From positions 2,852,001 through 2,916,000 of the forward strand of contig NZ_AP018448.1 of NCBI RefSeq assembly GCF_030294945.1: 64,000 nucleotides of DNA. The letters are read 5' to 3'. Numbering within the stretch: position 1 is the first letter of the stretch; each line of letters starts with the position of its first letter. The DNA comes from Streptomyces graminofaciens. GTDB lineage: Bacteria > Actinomycetota > Actinomycetes > Streptomycetales > Streptomycetaceae. A program made the translations under genes and the position numbers. The notes beneath the pieces are model-generated. The model ran no database searches and was not told the origin of the DNA. It worked only from the letters and a program-made list of their open reading frames with translations. Below are positions 25,515-33,408 of this stretch, piece after piece.

Positions 25515-26494
25515 ACGGCGGCCTCCCTGCGGATGCGGGTCCTGAGGTCGGTGAGACCGGCCCGCAGCTTCTGCAACGGCGTCGGCGGCAGGGTGCGGGT
25601 GGCGCCCCGGGCGTAGTACCGCTCGACGTAGAACTGGATGACGGAGACGACGCTGGTCAGGATCAGGTACCAGACGGTGGCGACCAGGAGCAGCGGCACG
25701 ATGTCGCCGGGGTAGGTGGCGCTCATGGTCTGCGCGGTGCCGAACAGGTCGAGCAGCGAGACGTAGAAGACCAGTGAGGTGCTCTTGATCAGGCCGATGA
25801 GCTGGTTGACGTAGTTGGGGGTGATGGAGCGCAGGGCCTGTGGGAAGACGATTCTCCGGAACTGGTAGCCCTTCGGCAGGCCGAGTGCGGAGGCCGCCTC
25901 GTGCTGGCCCTGGTCGACGGAGAGGATGCCGCCGCGGACCACCTCGGCCGCGTAGGCGGCCTCGTTGAGGCTGAGGCCGATGACGGCGACGGCCATGTCG
26001 GTGGCGAGCCTCGACTCGTCGAAGGAGAAGAACGCGGGACCGAAGGGGACGCCCACGCTGAGCGTCTGGTACAGGGCGCTGAAGTTGTAGAGGAACAGCA
26101 GGACCACGATCAGCGGGATCGAGCGCAGCGCCCAGATGTAGACCCAGCTGACGGCCCGCAGCACCGGGCTCGCGGAGAGCCGGGCGAGGGCGAGCAGGAT
26201 GCCGCCGAGGAGGCCCAACACCGCGCTGTAGACGGCGACTTCGAGCGTGATGAGGAGTCCGTCGAGGATGGTCGGCCGCAGGAACCAGTAGCCGAAGCGG
26301 TCCCACTGGTAGAAGGGGTTGGAGACCAGTCCGTGGACGAACTGGGCCGCGAGGACCAGGACGACGGCGGTGGCGATCCAGCGGCCTGGCCGCCGCAGCG
26401 GCAGGACCCGCTGGGCGGCGAGTTCCTTCGTCGGGGTGTCGGCGGGCGGCGGTGCCTCGGCGAGGGACACGGCGGCGCCTGGGGGTTCACTCAT
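25511..26494 (-). CDS. Amino-acid ABC transporter permease
   Basis: 327 residues from the ATG at 26494, preceded by CGGAG. A 60-residue soluble N-terminus leads to the first helix. The core LDGLLITLEVAVYSAVLGLL GG and the EAA loop NEAAYAAEVVRGGILSVDQG QHEAASALG identify the HisM/GlnP family. TMs continue to the charged C-terminus. Its stop overlaps the ATPase start. A single permease gene implies a homodimeric channel. The third leader peptide ends 167 nt upstream. Confidence 0.93.
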   Translation of the reverse strand: MSEPPGAAVSLAEAPPPADTPTKELAAQRVLPLRRPGRWIATAVVLVLAAQFVHGLVSNPFYQWDRFGYWFLRPTILDGLLITLEVAVYSAVLGLLGGILLALARLSASPVLRAVSWVYIWALRSIPLIVVLLFLYNFSALYQTLSVGVPFGPAFFSFDESRLATDMAVAVIGLSLNEAAYAAEVVRGGILSVDQGQHEAASALGLPKGYQFRRIVFPQALRSITPNYVNQLIGLIKSTSLVFYVSLLDLFGTAQTMSATYPGDIVPLLLVATVWYLILTSVVSVIQFYVERYYARGATRTLPPTPLQKLRAGLTDLRTRIRREAAV

Positions 26495-26661
26495 CAAGGG
26501 CTCCGGAAGAGTGTGAAGACCCCAGGCGGCGCAGGCGACTTCGGCCACGCGACAGTCAGGGACCGCTCGCCGGACGGAAGAGACGCACAAGCGCACGACA
26601 CCGGGGCTGGCGGAAGGAGGGCAGACCGCTGGCGCGGAGCCTCAGGGGGTTCGTGGAACCG

Positions 26662-26763
26662 TCAGCCTCGACGGAGGGCACGGCGCGAAGCCGTACACCG
26701 TGCGCTACACAGTGCGCTGTTGACCCGGAGCAGATCGACGGAGCGGTTCGCGCACAGAGGCAC
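26662..26763 (-). CDS. Candidate Cys-containing leader peptide before the amino-acid importer
   Basis: 33-codon ORF from GTG 26763. VPLCANRSVDLLRVNSALCS then ARCTASRRALRRG. The RSVDLLRVxSALC core is the recognised variant of the HIDLQRVxxALC leader-peptide motif, and four Cys codons are present. There is no clear ribosome site for this GTG, so translation may be leaderless or begin further upstream in the same open frame. It lies 167 nt before the permease gene, the place expected for an attenuator. Confidence 0.6.
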   Translation of the reverse strand: MPLCANRSVDLLRVNSALCSARCTASRRALRRG

Positions 26764-26871
26764 ACCGGGTACGCAGCCGTGGCGCCGACCGGCGGCCACA
26801 TCCTGGCTTGCGTACATGCCCGTCACCATCACTCTTCCGGCCCACCGGGCCTCACGCTCATCGGGTGGCCG

Positions 26872-26903
26872 TAAGTAAGTCAGGCCCGGTGGATCGCTGT
26901 CAA
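26872..26903 (-). promoter_or_regulatory. Possible promoter for the leader peptide and ABC importer
   Basis: On the minus strand a perfect TTGACA (26903-26898), just after the transferase stop, is followed 17-20 bp later by ACTTACTTAC, which offers several imperfect -10 matches. No hexamer fits TAnnnT at the ideal spacing, so this is tentative. Confidence 0.35.
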
Positions 26904-26905
26904 CA

Positions 26906-27820
26906 TCAGTCCAGAACATGGGATGTGGGCTCATCTACGGATACAGCCGGAACGGCCGTTTCCGGCACATGAGAGGACCAGTCCAGGATCTGCACTGCCG
27001 CACCGGCCGCCTCCAGGCCCCGGCAGTGCGCGTGGTGGCGCCGGGCGATGCCGTCGAGGTCGAGGTGTGGCCCGAAGGCGGGGTGGGCGGCGAGCCGCCG
27101 TGCGTAGTCCCAGAGGTGGGGATGGTCGGCGACGCGGTGCACCGCGGAGGCGTCCAGGTGCCAGCGGTGCACGGTGTCGAGCTGTACGAGGCGCACCCAC
27201 AACTCGACGTCGGCTGCGGTGAGTTGGTCACCGAGGATGAACTCCTGTGCCGCGAGCCGGGCGTCCAGCGAGCGCAGGGTGCGCAGCAGCGAGGTGAGCG
27301 CGTCCTGACGGGTCGCCGGGTCGGCGTCGGCCCGTCCGGCCCGCTGGGCTGCCGCGTCGATGCCCTGCTCGCACAGCCGGGTGACGCCCTCGATCTCGGC
27401 CTCCGCGCCCTCCGGGTACAGCGCCGGGCTGCCGTCGCCGAAGCGCCGAGCCAGGTCGCGCATGATGTCCGGGGCGTGCGTGCTGACGATGCGTCCGGAC
27501 CAGTCGTCGCTGAGGACCGGCGCCGCGGCAGCGCCCGGGTAGCGGTGCGCGCTCGCCTCGTACAGCGGGCGCAGCGCGGAGTGCTCACCGTTCGGCCCGT
27601 CGGGCACGGCGGGCAGGAACGTCACCGGGCAGACGTCCTGGAGTCCGAGCAGGCTGTGGGCGACCGCGATGCGCAGACAGCCCGGACAGGACAGGGACAG
27701 ATGGAGTCGGTAGCGGCGCGGAACGGCGTAGTGGCCGCTGCGCGCGTCGCAGCCGATCCGGCCCCGGAAGGCGGGGGCGGAGCGAGTCGTCGGAACGGCG
27801 TCGAGGGCATGGGCGGACAT
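26906..27820 (-). CDS. Xi-class glutathione S-transferase / thiol-hydroquinone reductase-like protein
   Basis: 304 residues from the ATG at 27820, behind GGGGAG. HLSLSCPGCLRIAVAHSLLG (Cys45, Cys48) is the thioredoxin-like active site at the place of the CPWA motif of Xi-class (YqjG/ECM4) glutathionyl-hydroquinone reductases. DDWSGRIVSTHAPDIMRDLA and LRTLRSLDARLAAQEFILGD QLTAADVELWVRL follow as in that family's helical domain. Actinomycetes use mycothiol rather than glutathione, so the physiological thiol is probably mycothiol. It follows a leader peptide by 86 nt, linking it to thiol or cysteine status. Medium-high confidence in family, lower in reaction. Confidence 0.75.
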   Translation of the reverse strand: MSAHALDAVPTTRSAPAFRGRIGCDARSGHYAVPRRYRLHLSLSCPGCLRIAVAHSLLGLQDVCPVTFLPAVPDGPNGEHSALRPLYEASAHRYPGAAAAPVLSDDWSGRIVSTHAPDIMRDLARRFGDGSPALYPEGAEAEIEGVTRLCEQGIDAAAQRAGRADADPATRQDALTSLLRTLRSLDARLAAQEFILGDQLTAADVELWVRLVQLDTVHRWHLDASAVHRVADHPHLWDYARRLAAHPAFGPHLDLDGIARRHHAHCRGLEAAGAAVQILDWSSHVPETAVPAVSVDEPTSHVLD

Positions 27821-27906
27821 GTGTCTCCCCGGGGGTCGGTACGCGAAGGCGCGATGGTACGAAGGTGTGGAGGACCGCGGTGCCGAGAAATGGCAGCGAG
27901 TCGGGT

Positions 27907-28008
27907 TCAGCCCTGAAGGTCGGCCGCGCTGCAGACGCGCTGCAGGTCGATGTGGCGGCGGGAGGTGAGAAGGAGGGACTGCCGGCGTGTGCGAGGCACA
28001 CGGCTCAC
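27907..28008 (-). CDS. Leader peptide before the thiol transferase gene
   Basis: 33-codon ORF from GTG 28008 (an internal GTG at 27999 is possible), ending LLLTSRRHIDLQRVCSAADL QG. It contains the SRRHIDLQRV core of actinobacterial leader peptides with a Cys directly after it. The transferase gene starts 86 nt downstream. Upstream, around 28045-28070 on the same strand, lies an imperfect inverted repeat (TTCCTA...TAGGGAA) that could be the promoter or operator. Assignment rests on the motif and position. Confidence 0.75.
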   Translation of the reverse strand: MSRVPRTRRQSLLLTSRRHIDLQRVCSAADLQG

Positions 28009-28035
28009 TACCGGCTCCAGGCGTCCCATCGTTCC

Positions 28036-28228
28036 CTACCTGTTCACTAGGAAATACCCATCTGGAGTGTCGATCGGCCTTCGGCCCGCGTCAAGTGGGC
28101 GTCCACGGAGTGAGTCACGGGGCCCTTCGGAGGCCCCGGCCGCCTTCAGGTGCAGGGAGCGGCCCCGGTCCTCCCGGCCGAGCAACAGTTCGACCGCCCT
28201 GGTGAGGAATCCGGGCAGCACGACGCGG
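28036..28228 (-). other. Short unrecognised open frame between GH15 and the leader peptide
   Basis: A 61-codon minus-strand frame from 28221 (LPGFLTRAVELLLGREDRGR and on) begins just after the GH15 stop. It looks protein-like but has no ribosome site and no family I recognise; it may be a relic. Confidence 0.25.
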
Positions 28229-30058
28229 TCACGCCCCCTTAGCCTTCGGCGCCCTCGGACGGCTGCGGCGCGCGTGGGTGGCGTGCCGGTCGAGCTCGTA
28301 GGCGACCCGGATCAGCGGCACGTGTGTGAAGGCCTGGGGGAAGTTGCCGAGCTGGCGGCGCGCGACGGGGTCGTACTCCTCGGCGAGCAGTCCGACGTCG
28401 TTGCGCAGTGCCAGCAGCCGCTCGTACAGGGCGCGGGCCTCGTCCTCCCGGCCGATCATCCGCAGGGCGTCCGCGAGCCAGAACGAGCAGGCCAGGAAGG
28501 CGCCCTCGCCGCCACTGAGGCCGTCCGGGGAGGTGTCGGCGCCCGCCGAGTAGCGCAGTACGAGCCCGTCGACGAGGAGTTCCCGCTGTACGGCCTCGAC
28601 GGTGCCGACCACCCGGGGGTCGTCCGGCGGCAGGAACCCGGTCTGCGGGATCAGCAGCAGCGCGGCGTCCAGCTCACGGGAGCCGTACGACTGGGTGAAC
28701 GTGCCTCTCTCCGCGTCGAAACCCCGTTCGCAGACCTCGCGGTGGATACGGTCCCGGATACGGCGCCATTTTTCGGCCGGCCCGGCGCGGCCGTACTCCT
28801 CCGCGAGGCGCACCGACCGGTCGAAGGCGACCCAGCACATCACCTTGGAGTGCGTGTAGTGCAGTGGTGTGCCGCGTGTCTCCCACAATCCCTGGTCGGG
28901 CTCGGACCACACCTCCACCAGATGGTCGAGGAAGACGGCGTGCAGGTCGACCAGGTGACGCCGGGGCCTCAGTCCGCAGCCGATCGCCAGGTGGATGGCG
29001 TCGACGACCTCACCGATCACGTCGAGCTGCTGCTGCCCGGCGGCCGCGTTGCCGATCCGCACCGGCCGCGAGCCCTCGTAGCCGGCCAGCCAGTCGGCCT
29101 CCCACTCGGTCAGCCGCCGCTCCCCCGCGATCCCGTACATGATCTGCGTGTCCTCGGCCCGCCCCGCGACCGCCCGGGCCAGCCAGCCCCGCCAGGCATC
29201 CGCCTCGGCCGTGAACCCGCTGCGCAGCAGCGCCTCCAGCGTCATCCCGGCATCACGCAGCCAGCAGTAGCGGTAGTCCCAGTTCCGGACCCCTCCGATC
29301 TCCTCGGGCAGGGAGGTGGTGGGCGCGGCGACGATGCCGCCGGTCGGCTCGTACGTGAGGGCCTTGAGCGTGATCAGGGAGCGGGCGACGGCGTCACGGT
29401 AGGGCCCGTCGTACGTCAGCCTGCGCAGCCAGCGCCGCCAGTACGACTCCGTCGCGCGCAGCGCCTCGAAGGCGTCCACCGGCTGCGGTGCGGGCAGATG
29501 GGAGGGTTGCCAGGTCAGCACGAAGGGGATCTGTTCGCCGGCGGTGACCCGGAAGGCGGCGTGGTGGGCGGTGCCGTGCGCGGTGAGCCGGGCGGGGGTG
29601 CGCAGCCAGACCGACTCGGGCCCGGCGACGCCCGACAGCTGTCCGTCGACGCGCCGCATCCACGGCAGGATCCGGCCGTAGTCGAAGCGGATCCGCAGGT
29701 CCATGCGCATGTCGACGGTGCCGGACAGGCCCTCCACGACGCGTACGACGCAGGGGGCGTCGTCGCGGCGCGGCATGAAGTCGGTGACGAGGACCTGGCC
29801 GGTGGTCGTCTCCCACTCGGTCTCCAGGATCAGGGTGTCGTCCCGGTAGCGGCGGCGGGCGTAAGGGCCGTTCTCGTCGGCCGGGGCGATGCGCCAGCGG
29901 CCGTTGTCCTCGTCGCCGAGGAGGGCGGCGAAGCAGGCGGGTGAGTCGAAGCGGGGGAGGCAGAGCCAGTCGAGGCTGCCGTCCTTGCCGACGAGGGCTG
30001 CCGTCAGCAGATCGCCGATGAGGGCGTAGTCCTCGATGGCGGCGGGATGTCCTGGCAT
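28229..30058 (-). CDS. GH15 family glucoamylase/trehalase-type enzyme
   Basis: 609 residues from the ATG at 30058. The N-terminal beta-sandwich contains DYALIGDLLTAALVGKDGSL DWLCLPRFDSPACFAALLG, the standard GH15 opening. The (alpha/alpha)6 barrel includes TTSLPEEIGGVRNWDYRYCW LRDAGMTLEALL and the later GTFTQSYGSRELDAALLLIP. Actinobacterial members of this layout include trehalases and glucan alpha-1,4-glucosidases, which release glucose by inversion. No signal peptide is present, so it acts inside the cell, consistent with trehalose turnover. It lies alone between a transporter remnant and the leader peptide region. Confidence 0.9.
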   Translation of the reverse strand: MPGHPAAIEDYALIGDLLTAALVGKDGSLDWLCLPRFDSPACFAALLGDEDNGRWRIAPADENGPYARRRYRDDTLILETEWETTTGQVLVTDFMPRRDDAPCVVRVVEGLSGTVDMRMDLRIRFDYGRILPWMRRVDGQLSGVAGPESVWLRTPARLTAHGTAHHAAFRVTAGEQIPFVLTWQPSHLPAPQPVDAFEALRATESYWRRWLRRLTYDGPYRDAVARSLITLKALTYEPTGGIVAAPTTSLPEEIGGVRNWDYRYCWLRDAGMTLEALLRSGFTAEADAWRGWLARAVAGRAEDTQIMYGIAGERRLTEWEADWLAGYEGSRPVRIGNAAAGQQQLDVIGEVVDAIHLAIGCGLRPRRHLVDLHAVFLDHLVEVWSEPDQGLWETRGTPLHYTHSKVMCWVAFDRSVRLAEEYGRAGPAEKWRRIRDRIHREVCERGFDAERGTFTQSYGSRELDAALLLIPQTGFLPPDDPRVVGTVEAVQRELLVDGLVLRYSAGADTSPDGLSGGEGAFLACSFWLADALRMIGREDEARALYERLLALRNDVGLLAEEYDPVARRQLGNFPQAFTHVPLIRVAYELDRHATHARRSRPRAPKAKGA

Positions 30059-30139
30059 GGGGTCAGTTTCGGGGTGGGTGGGGGTGGAGGCATGTCGGGT
30101 GGGGCGTTCGAGTTGCGGAGAGATCGGGGCCCGGACGCA

Positions 30140-30262
30140 GAGCAGGCGTAGAGGGCGACCAGCTTGTCGACGTCGGCGTCTGTCACCAGGAGCAGGGCGA
30201 GGGCGACGAGGAAGAGGGTGATGATGCCGTTGGAAAAGGCAGCCGGCAGACGCGCCGGGTGA
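30140..30262 (-). pseudogene. Short remnant of an APC-family amino-acid permease
   Basis: About 41 codons read PARLPAAFSNGIITLFLVAL then ALLLVTDADVDKLVALYA. The 'RLP-x-AFSNG' entry, the long helix and the 'DADVxKLVxLYA' exit match an internal loop-helix-loop of APC amino-acid permeases. Nothing of the rest of such a ~500-residue protein is seen on either side. It therefore looks like a relic in the 300-bp gap between the GH15 and hydroxyproline genes. Confidence 0.5.
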
Positions 30263-30346
30263 GCTGTCGGCAGGAAGCAGTGCTTGGCCCGACGCGCGTC
30301 CTCGCAGTCCTGGCCCAGGTGTCGGGGTATTCCGACTCTCAGCGCC

Positions 30347-30355
30347 ATGTGACAT
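30347..30355 (+). promoter_or_regulatory. Candidate GntR operator at the hydroxyproline operon start
   Basis: ATGTGACAT is a perfect 9-bp palindrome of GntR/FCD type (GT-N-AC core) ending 9 bp before the GTG start. It overlaps the likely -10 (CATAGT, 30353-30358). The close spacing suggests a leaderless mRNA. A similar element is at 33376. The regulator encoded at the end of the cluster is of the FCD class. Confidence 0.5.
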
Positions 30356-30364
30356 AGTACTGCG

Positions 30365-31570
30365 GTGACCCAGCGGCTGACCTGCGACGTCGTGGTAGTC
30401 GGAGCCGGAATGACCGGCGCGGCCTGTGCTCTGTACGCGGCCCGGGCGGGGCTGAGCGTGACCGTGGTGGACCGTGGCCCGGTGGCCGGCGGGACGACCG
30501 GGGCCGGGGAGGGCAATCTCCTGGTCTCCGACAAGGAACCGGGTCCGGAGCTGGAACTCGCCCTGCTGTCCCTCCGTCTGTGGGCCGACCTGGCCGCCGA
30601 GCCGGGCCGGGACACGGAGTCGGGTCTGGGCACCGCGTTCGAGTACGAGCCGAAGGGCGGGCTCGTCGTCGCCTCCGCCGCCGAGGGGCTCGCCGCGCTG
30701 GAGGAGTTCGCCGCAGGTCAGCGTGCGGCCGGAGTCGAGGCGCAACCCGTGTCCGGTCACCAACTCCACGCTCTGGAACCGTACTTGGCGCCGGGACTCG
30801 CGGGTGGCGTGCACTACCCGCAGGACGCCCAGGTCATGCCCACCCTGGCCGCCGCCCATCTCGTACGGGCCTCCGGCGCCCGGCTACTCACCGGGCGGAC
30901 CGTGACCGAGGTGCTGCGCCGTACCGCGGACGGTTCCGTGTACGGGGTGCGGACGGACCGGGGCGACATCCACGCCCCGGCCGTCGTGAACGCCGCCGGG
31001 ACCTGGGGCGGCGATGTGGCCACGCTCGCCGGCGTGCGCCTGCCCGTCCTCCCCCGCCGGGGTTTCGTCCTCGTCACCGAGCCACTGCCGCGCATGGTGC
31101 GGCACAAGGTGTACGCCGCCGACTACGTGGCCGACGTGGCCAGCGACTCGGCGGCGCTCCAGACCTCCCCGGTCGTCGAGGGCACGGCCGCCGGGCCGGT
31201 GCTGATCGGCGCGAGCCGCGAACGAGTCGGTTTCGACCGGTCGTTCTCCCTCCCGGTGGTACGGGCGCTGGCAGCGGGCGCGACCCGGCTGTTCCCCTTC
31301 CTGGAGCGGGTGCGTGCAATGCGCACGTACCTCGGGTTCCGCCCGTATCTGCCCGATCATCTGCCCGCGATCGGTCCCGACCCCCGGGCGCCGGGACTGT
31401 TCCACGCCTGCGGTCACGAGGGCGCTGGGATCGGGCTCGCCACCGGCACCGGGCTGCTCATCGCCCAGGTGCTCGGGGGCACGAAGCCCGATCTGAGCCT
31501 GGCGCCGTTCCGCCCGGAGCGGTTCGACGAGTACGGGTACGAGCACGAGTACGAGGGGGATGCGACGTGA
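30365..31570 (+). CDS. FAD-dependent oxidase subunit, D-hydroxyproline dehydrogenase type (DAO family)
   Basis: 401 residues from GTG 30365. DVVVVGAGMTGAACALYAAR AGLSVTVVD is the Rossmann FAD motif (residues 8-36). GTTGAGEGNLLVSDKEPGPE and the C-terminal YLPDHLPAIGPDPRAPGLFH ACGHEGAGIGLATGTG are typical of the D-amino-acid/glycine oxidase family. With the next two genes it forms the heterotrimeric HypO-type D-hydroxyproline dehydrogenase, which oxidises cis-4-hydroxy-D-proline to pyrroline-4-hydroxy-2-carboxylate. Its stop overlaps the next start (GTGA). Confidence rests on the complete gene set around it. Confidence 0.85.
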   Translation: MTQRLTCDVVVVGAGMTGAACALYAARAGLSVTVVDRGPVAGGTTGAGEGNLLVSDKEPGPELELALLSLRLWADLAAEPGRDTESGLGTAFEYEPKGGLVVASAAEGLAALEEFAAGQRAAGVEAQPVSGHQLHALEPYLAPGLAGGVHYPQDAQVMPTLAAAHLVRASGARLLTGRTVTEVLRRTADGSVYGVRTDRGDIHAPAVVNAAGTWGGDVATLAGVRLPVLPRRGFVLVTEPLPRMVRHKVYAADYVADVASDSAALQTSPVVEGTAAGPVLIGASRERVGFDRSFSLPVVRALAAGATRLFPFLERVRAMRTYLGFRPYLPDHLPAIGPDPRAPGLFHACGHEGAGIGLATGTGLLIAQVLGGTKPDLSLAPFRPERFDEYGYEHEYEGDAT

Positions 31571-31866
31571 ACCCGATGGAGCTGGCGGAGGCGGATCCCG
31601 GCCCGGCCTTCACCGTCACTCTCGACGGCCGTGACCTGTCGGCCCTGCCCGGTCAGACGGTCGCTGCGGCGCTCTGGTCCGCCGGCGTGAGGTCCTGGCG
31701 CACCACCCGGGGCGAGGGCCGCCCGCGTGGGGTCTTCTGCGGTATCGGCGTCTGCTTCGACTGTCTGGTGACCGTCAACGACCGTCCCAATCAACGGGCT
31801 TGTCTAGTCACCGTCCGGCCCGGCGACGTCATCGACACCCAGGACGGAACCGGCCATGAGCGCTGA
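31567..31866 (+). CDS. (2Fe-2S)-binding subunit of D-hydroxyproline dehydrogenase
   Basis: 99 residues from GTG 31567 overlapping the previous stop. Cys58, Cys63, Cys66 and Cys79 (FCGIGVCFDC...RACL) form the plant-ferredoxin-like [2Fe-2S] site in a Fer2_4 domain. VTLDGRDLSALPGQTVAAAL is the typical N-terminal strand/helix. It should pass electrons between the two flavin subunits. It overlaps the next gene by 11 bp. Confidence 0.9.
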   Translation: MNPMELAEADPGPAFTVTLDGRDLSALPGQTVAAALWSAGVRSWRTTRGEGRPRGVFCGIGVCFDCLVTVNDRPNQRACLVTVRPGDVIDTQDGTGHER

Positions 31867-33325
31867 ACAGCCCCACCTCGCCGTGATCGGCGCGGGACCG
31901 GCGGGCCTCGCCGCGGCGCTGGCGGCGGCCGGGCGGGGCGTGCACGTCACGTTGGTCGATTCCGCCGACGCCGTCGGAGGCCAGTTCTACCGGCAGCCCA
32001 CGGCCGCACTCCGGGCCCGGCGCCCCAAGGCACTGCACCACCAGTGGCGGACCTGGCGGCGGATCGGCGAGGCTCTCGACCGCCACCTCGCTGCCGGCCA
32101 CATCACCCATCTGCCGGAGCACCACGCGTGGTGCGTGGAGAAGCATCCCGACCGACGACGTGACCAGCGCCCTGATCGGCAGCCGAACCCGCAGCCTCCC
32201 AGACGCTTCACCGTCCACGCCCTGCTCGGCCCCGAGCAGGAGACCCCGGTCGCCGTGCCCGCCGACGCCGTGCTCCTCGCCACCGGCGGCTATGAGAACG
32301 TGCTTCCCTTCCCCGGCTGGACCCTGCCCGGTGTCGTCACCGCCGGGGGTGCGCAGGCCATGCTGAAGGGCGCGCTCGTCGTACCCGGCCGTGCGGCGGT
32401 CGTCGCCGGGACGGGTCCGCTGCTGCTGCCGGTGGCGACGGGGCTCGCCGCGGCGGGCGTGTCGGTGGCCGCGCTGGTGGAGTCGGCGGACCCCAAGGCG
32501 TTCGTACGGCGTGCCGGGCGGCTCGCGCGGAGGCCCGACAAGCTGGTCGAGGGCGCCGGATTCGCTGCGGAGCTCCTGCGCCGCAGGGTGCGCACTCTCG
32601 TGCGGCACACCGTGGTCGAGGCGCACGGCGTCGACCGGCTGGAGGCCGTGACCGTCGCCGCAATCGATGCCCAGGGGCGTGTCCGGCCCGGCACCGAGCG
32701 GCGCATCCCCTGCGACACGCTCGCCGTGGGGCACGGCATGCTGCCGCACACCGATCTCGCCGAGTCCCTCGGCTGCCGGATCGACGGCGTGCATGTCTAC
32801 GTCGACGACGAGCAACGCACCGATGTGCCGGGTGTGTGGGCGGCGGGCGAGACCACCGGCATCGGTGGAGCGGCCCTCTCCCTCGCCGAGGGGCACATCG
32901 CCGGACGCTCGGCGACCGCCCGGCTCCGGGGCCGAGAACCTGATTCTCACGCATGGGCGGCGGCAGCCAAGTCCCGTGGCGCGCTGAGGGAGTTCTTCGC
33001 CGCGCTCAGCGCCGTGTACGCGCCGCCCGCCCACTGGGCCGAGCGGGTCACCGACGACACCGTGGTCTGCCGCTGCGAGGAGGTTACCGCCGGGTCGGTC
33101 CGTGAGGCCGTCGGAGAACTGGGCGCCGGCGACCTGCGGACCGTGAAGCTGCTCACCCGTGCCGGGATGGGCTGGTGCCAGGGGCGGATGTGCGGGGCCG
33201 CGGTCGCGGGGATCACCGGGTGCCGGGAGGGCGCGGCCCGACGGCTGTTGGCGCGCCCGGTGCCGCTCGGCGTCCTGGCCCGGGCCGGGGATGCCGAGGA
33301 CCCGGAGGACACACCCGCCGGGTGA
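31856..33325 (+). CDS. FAD/NAD-type subunit with BFD-like Fe-S domain, D-hydroxyproline dehydrogenase
   Basis: 489 residues. LAVIGAGPAGLAAALAAAGR GVHVTLVD is the FAD site. VVAGTGPLLLPVATGLAAAG VSV is a second dinucleotide site. VWAAGETTGIGGAALSLAEG H ends the flavin fold. A C-terminal BFD-like [2Fe-2S] domain has VVCRCEEVTAGSVREAV and GMGWCQGRMCG. This is the alpha-subunit layout of HypO/opine-oxidase-type enzymes. An arginine/proline-rich insert (DRRRDQRPDRQPNPQPPRR, around residue 100) is unusual and probably a surface loop. Confidence 0.88.
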   Translation: MSAEQPHLAVIGAGPAGLAAALAAAGRGVHVTLVDSADAVGGQFYRQPTAALRARRPKALHHQWRTWRRIGEALDRHLAAGHITHLPEHHAWCVEKHPDRRRDQRPDRQPNPQPPRRFTVHALLGPEQETPVAVPADAVLLATGGYENVLPFPGWTLPGVVTAGGAQAMLKGALVVPGRAAVVAGTGPLLLPVATGLAAAGVSVAALVESADPKAFVRRAGRLARRPDKLVEGAGFAAELLRRRVRTLVRHTVVEAHGVDRLEAVTVAAIDAQGRVRPGTERRIPCDTLAVGHGMLPHTDLAESLGCRIDGVHVYVDDEQRTDVPGVWAAGETTGIGGAALSLAEGHIAGRSATARLRGREPDSHAWAAAAKSRGALREFFAALSAVYAPPAHWAERVTDDTVVCRCEEVTAGSVREAVGELGAGDLRTVKLLTRAGMGWCQGRMCGAAVAGITGCREGAARRLLARPVPLGVLARAGDAEDPEDTPAG

Positions 33326-33375
33326 CTCCATCGCACACATCGCGAGCTGGCCGCCGTACGACAACCGTCAGTGTC

Positions 33376-33384
33376 GTGTCACAC
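33376..33384 (+). promoter_or_regulatory. Second candidate GntR operator
   Basis: GTGTCACAC is a perfect 9-bp palindrome 24 bp before the DapA-like gene. It shares the form RTGTSACAY with ATGTGACAT at 30347. It suggests a second promoter controlled by the same regulator. Confidence 0.4.
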
Positions 33385-33408
33385 CCCATCGAAGAGAGGG
33401 AAACGCTC

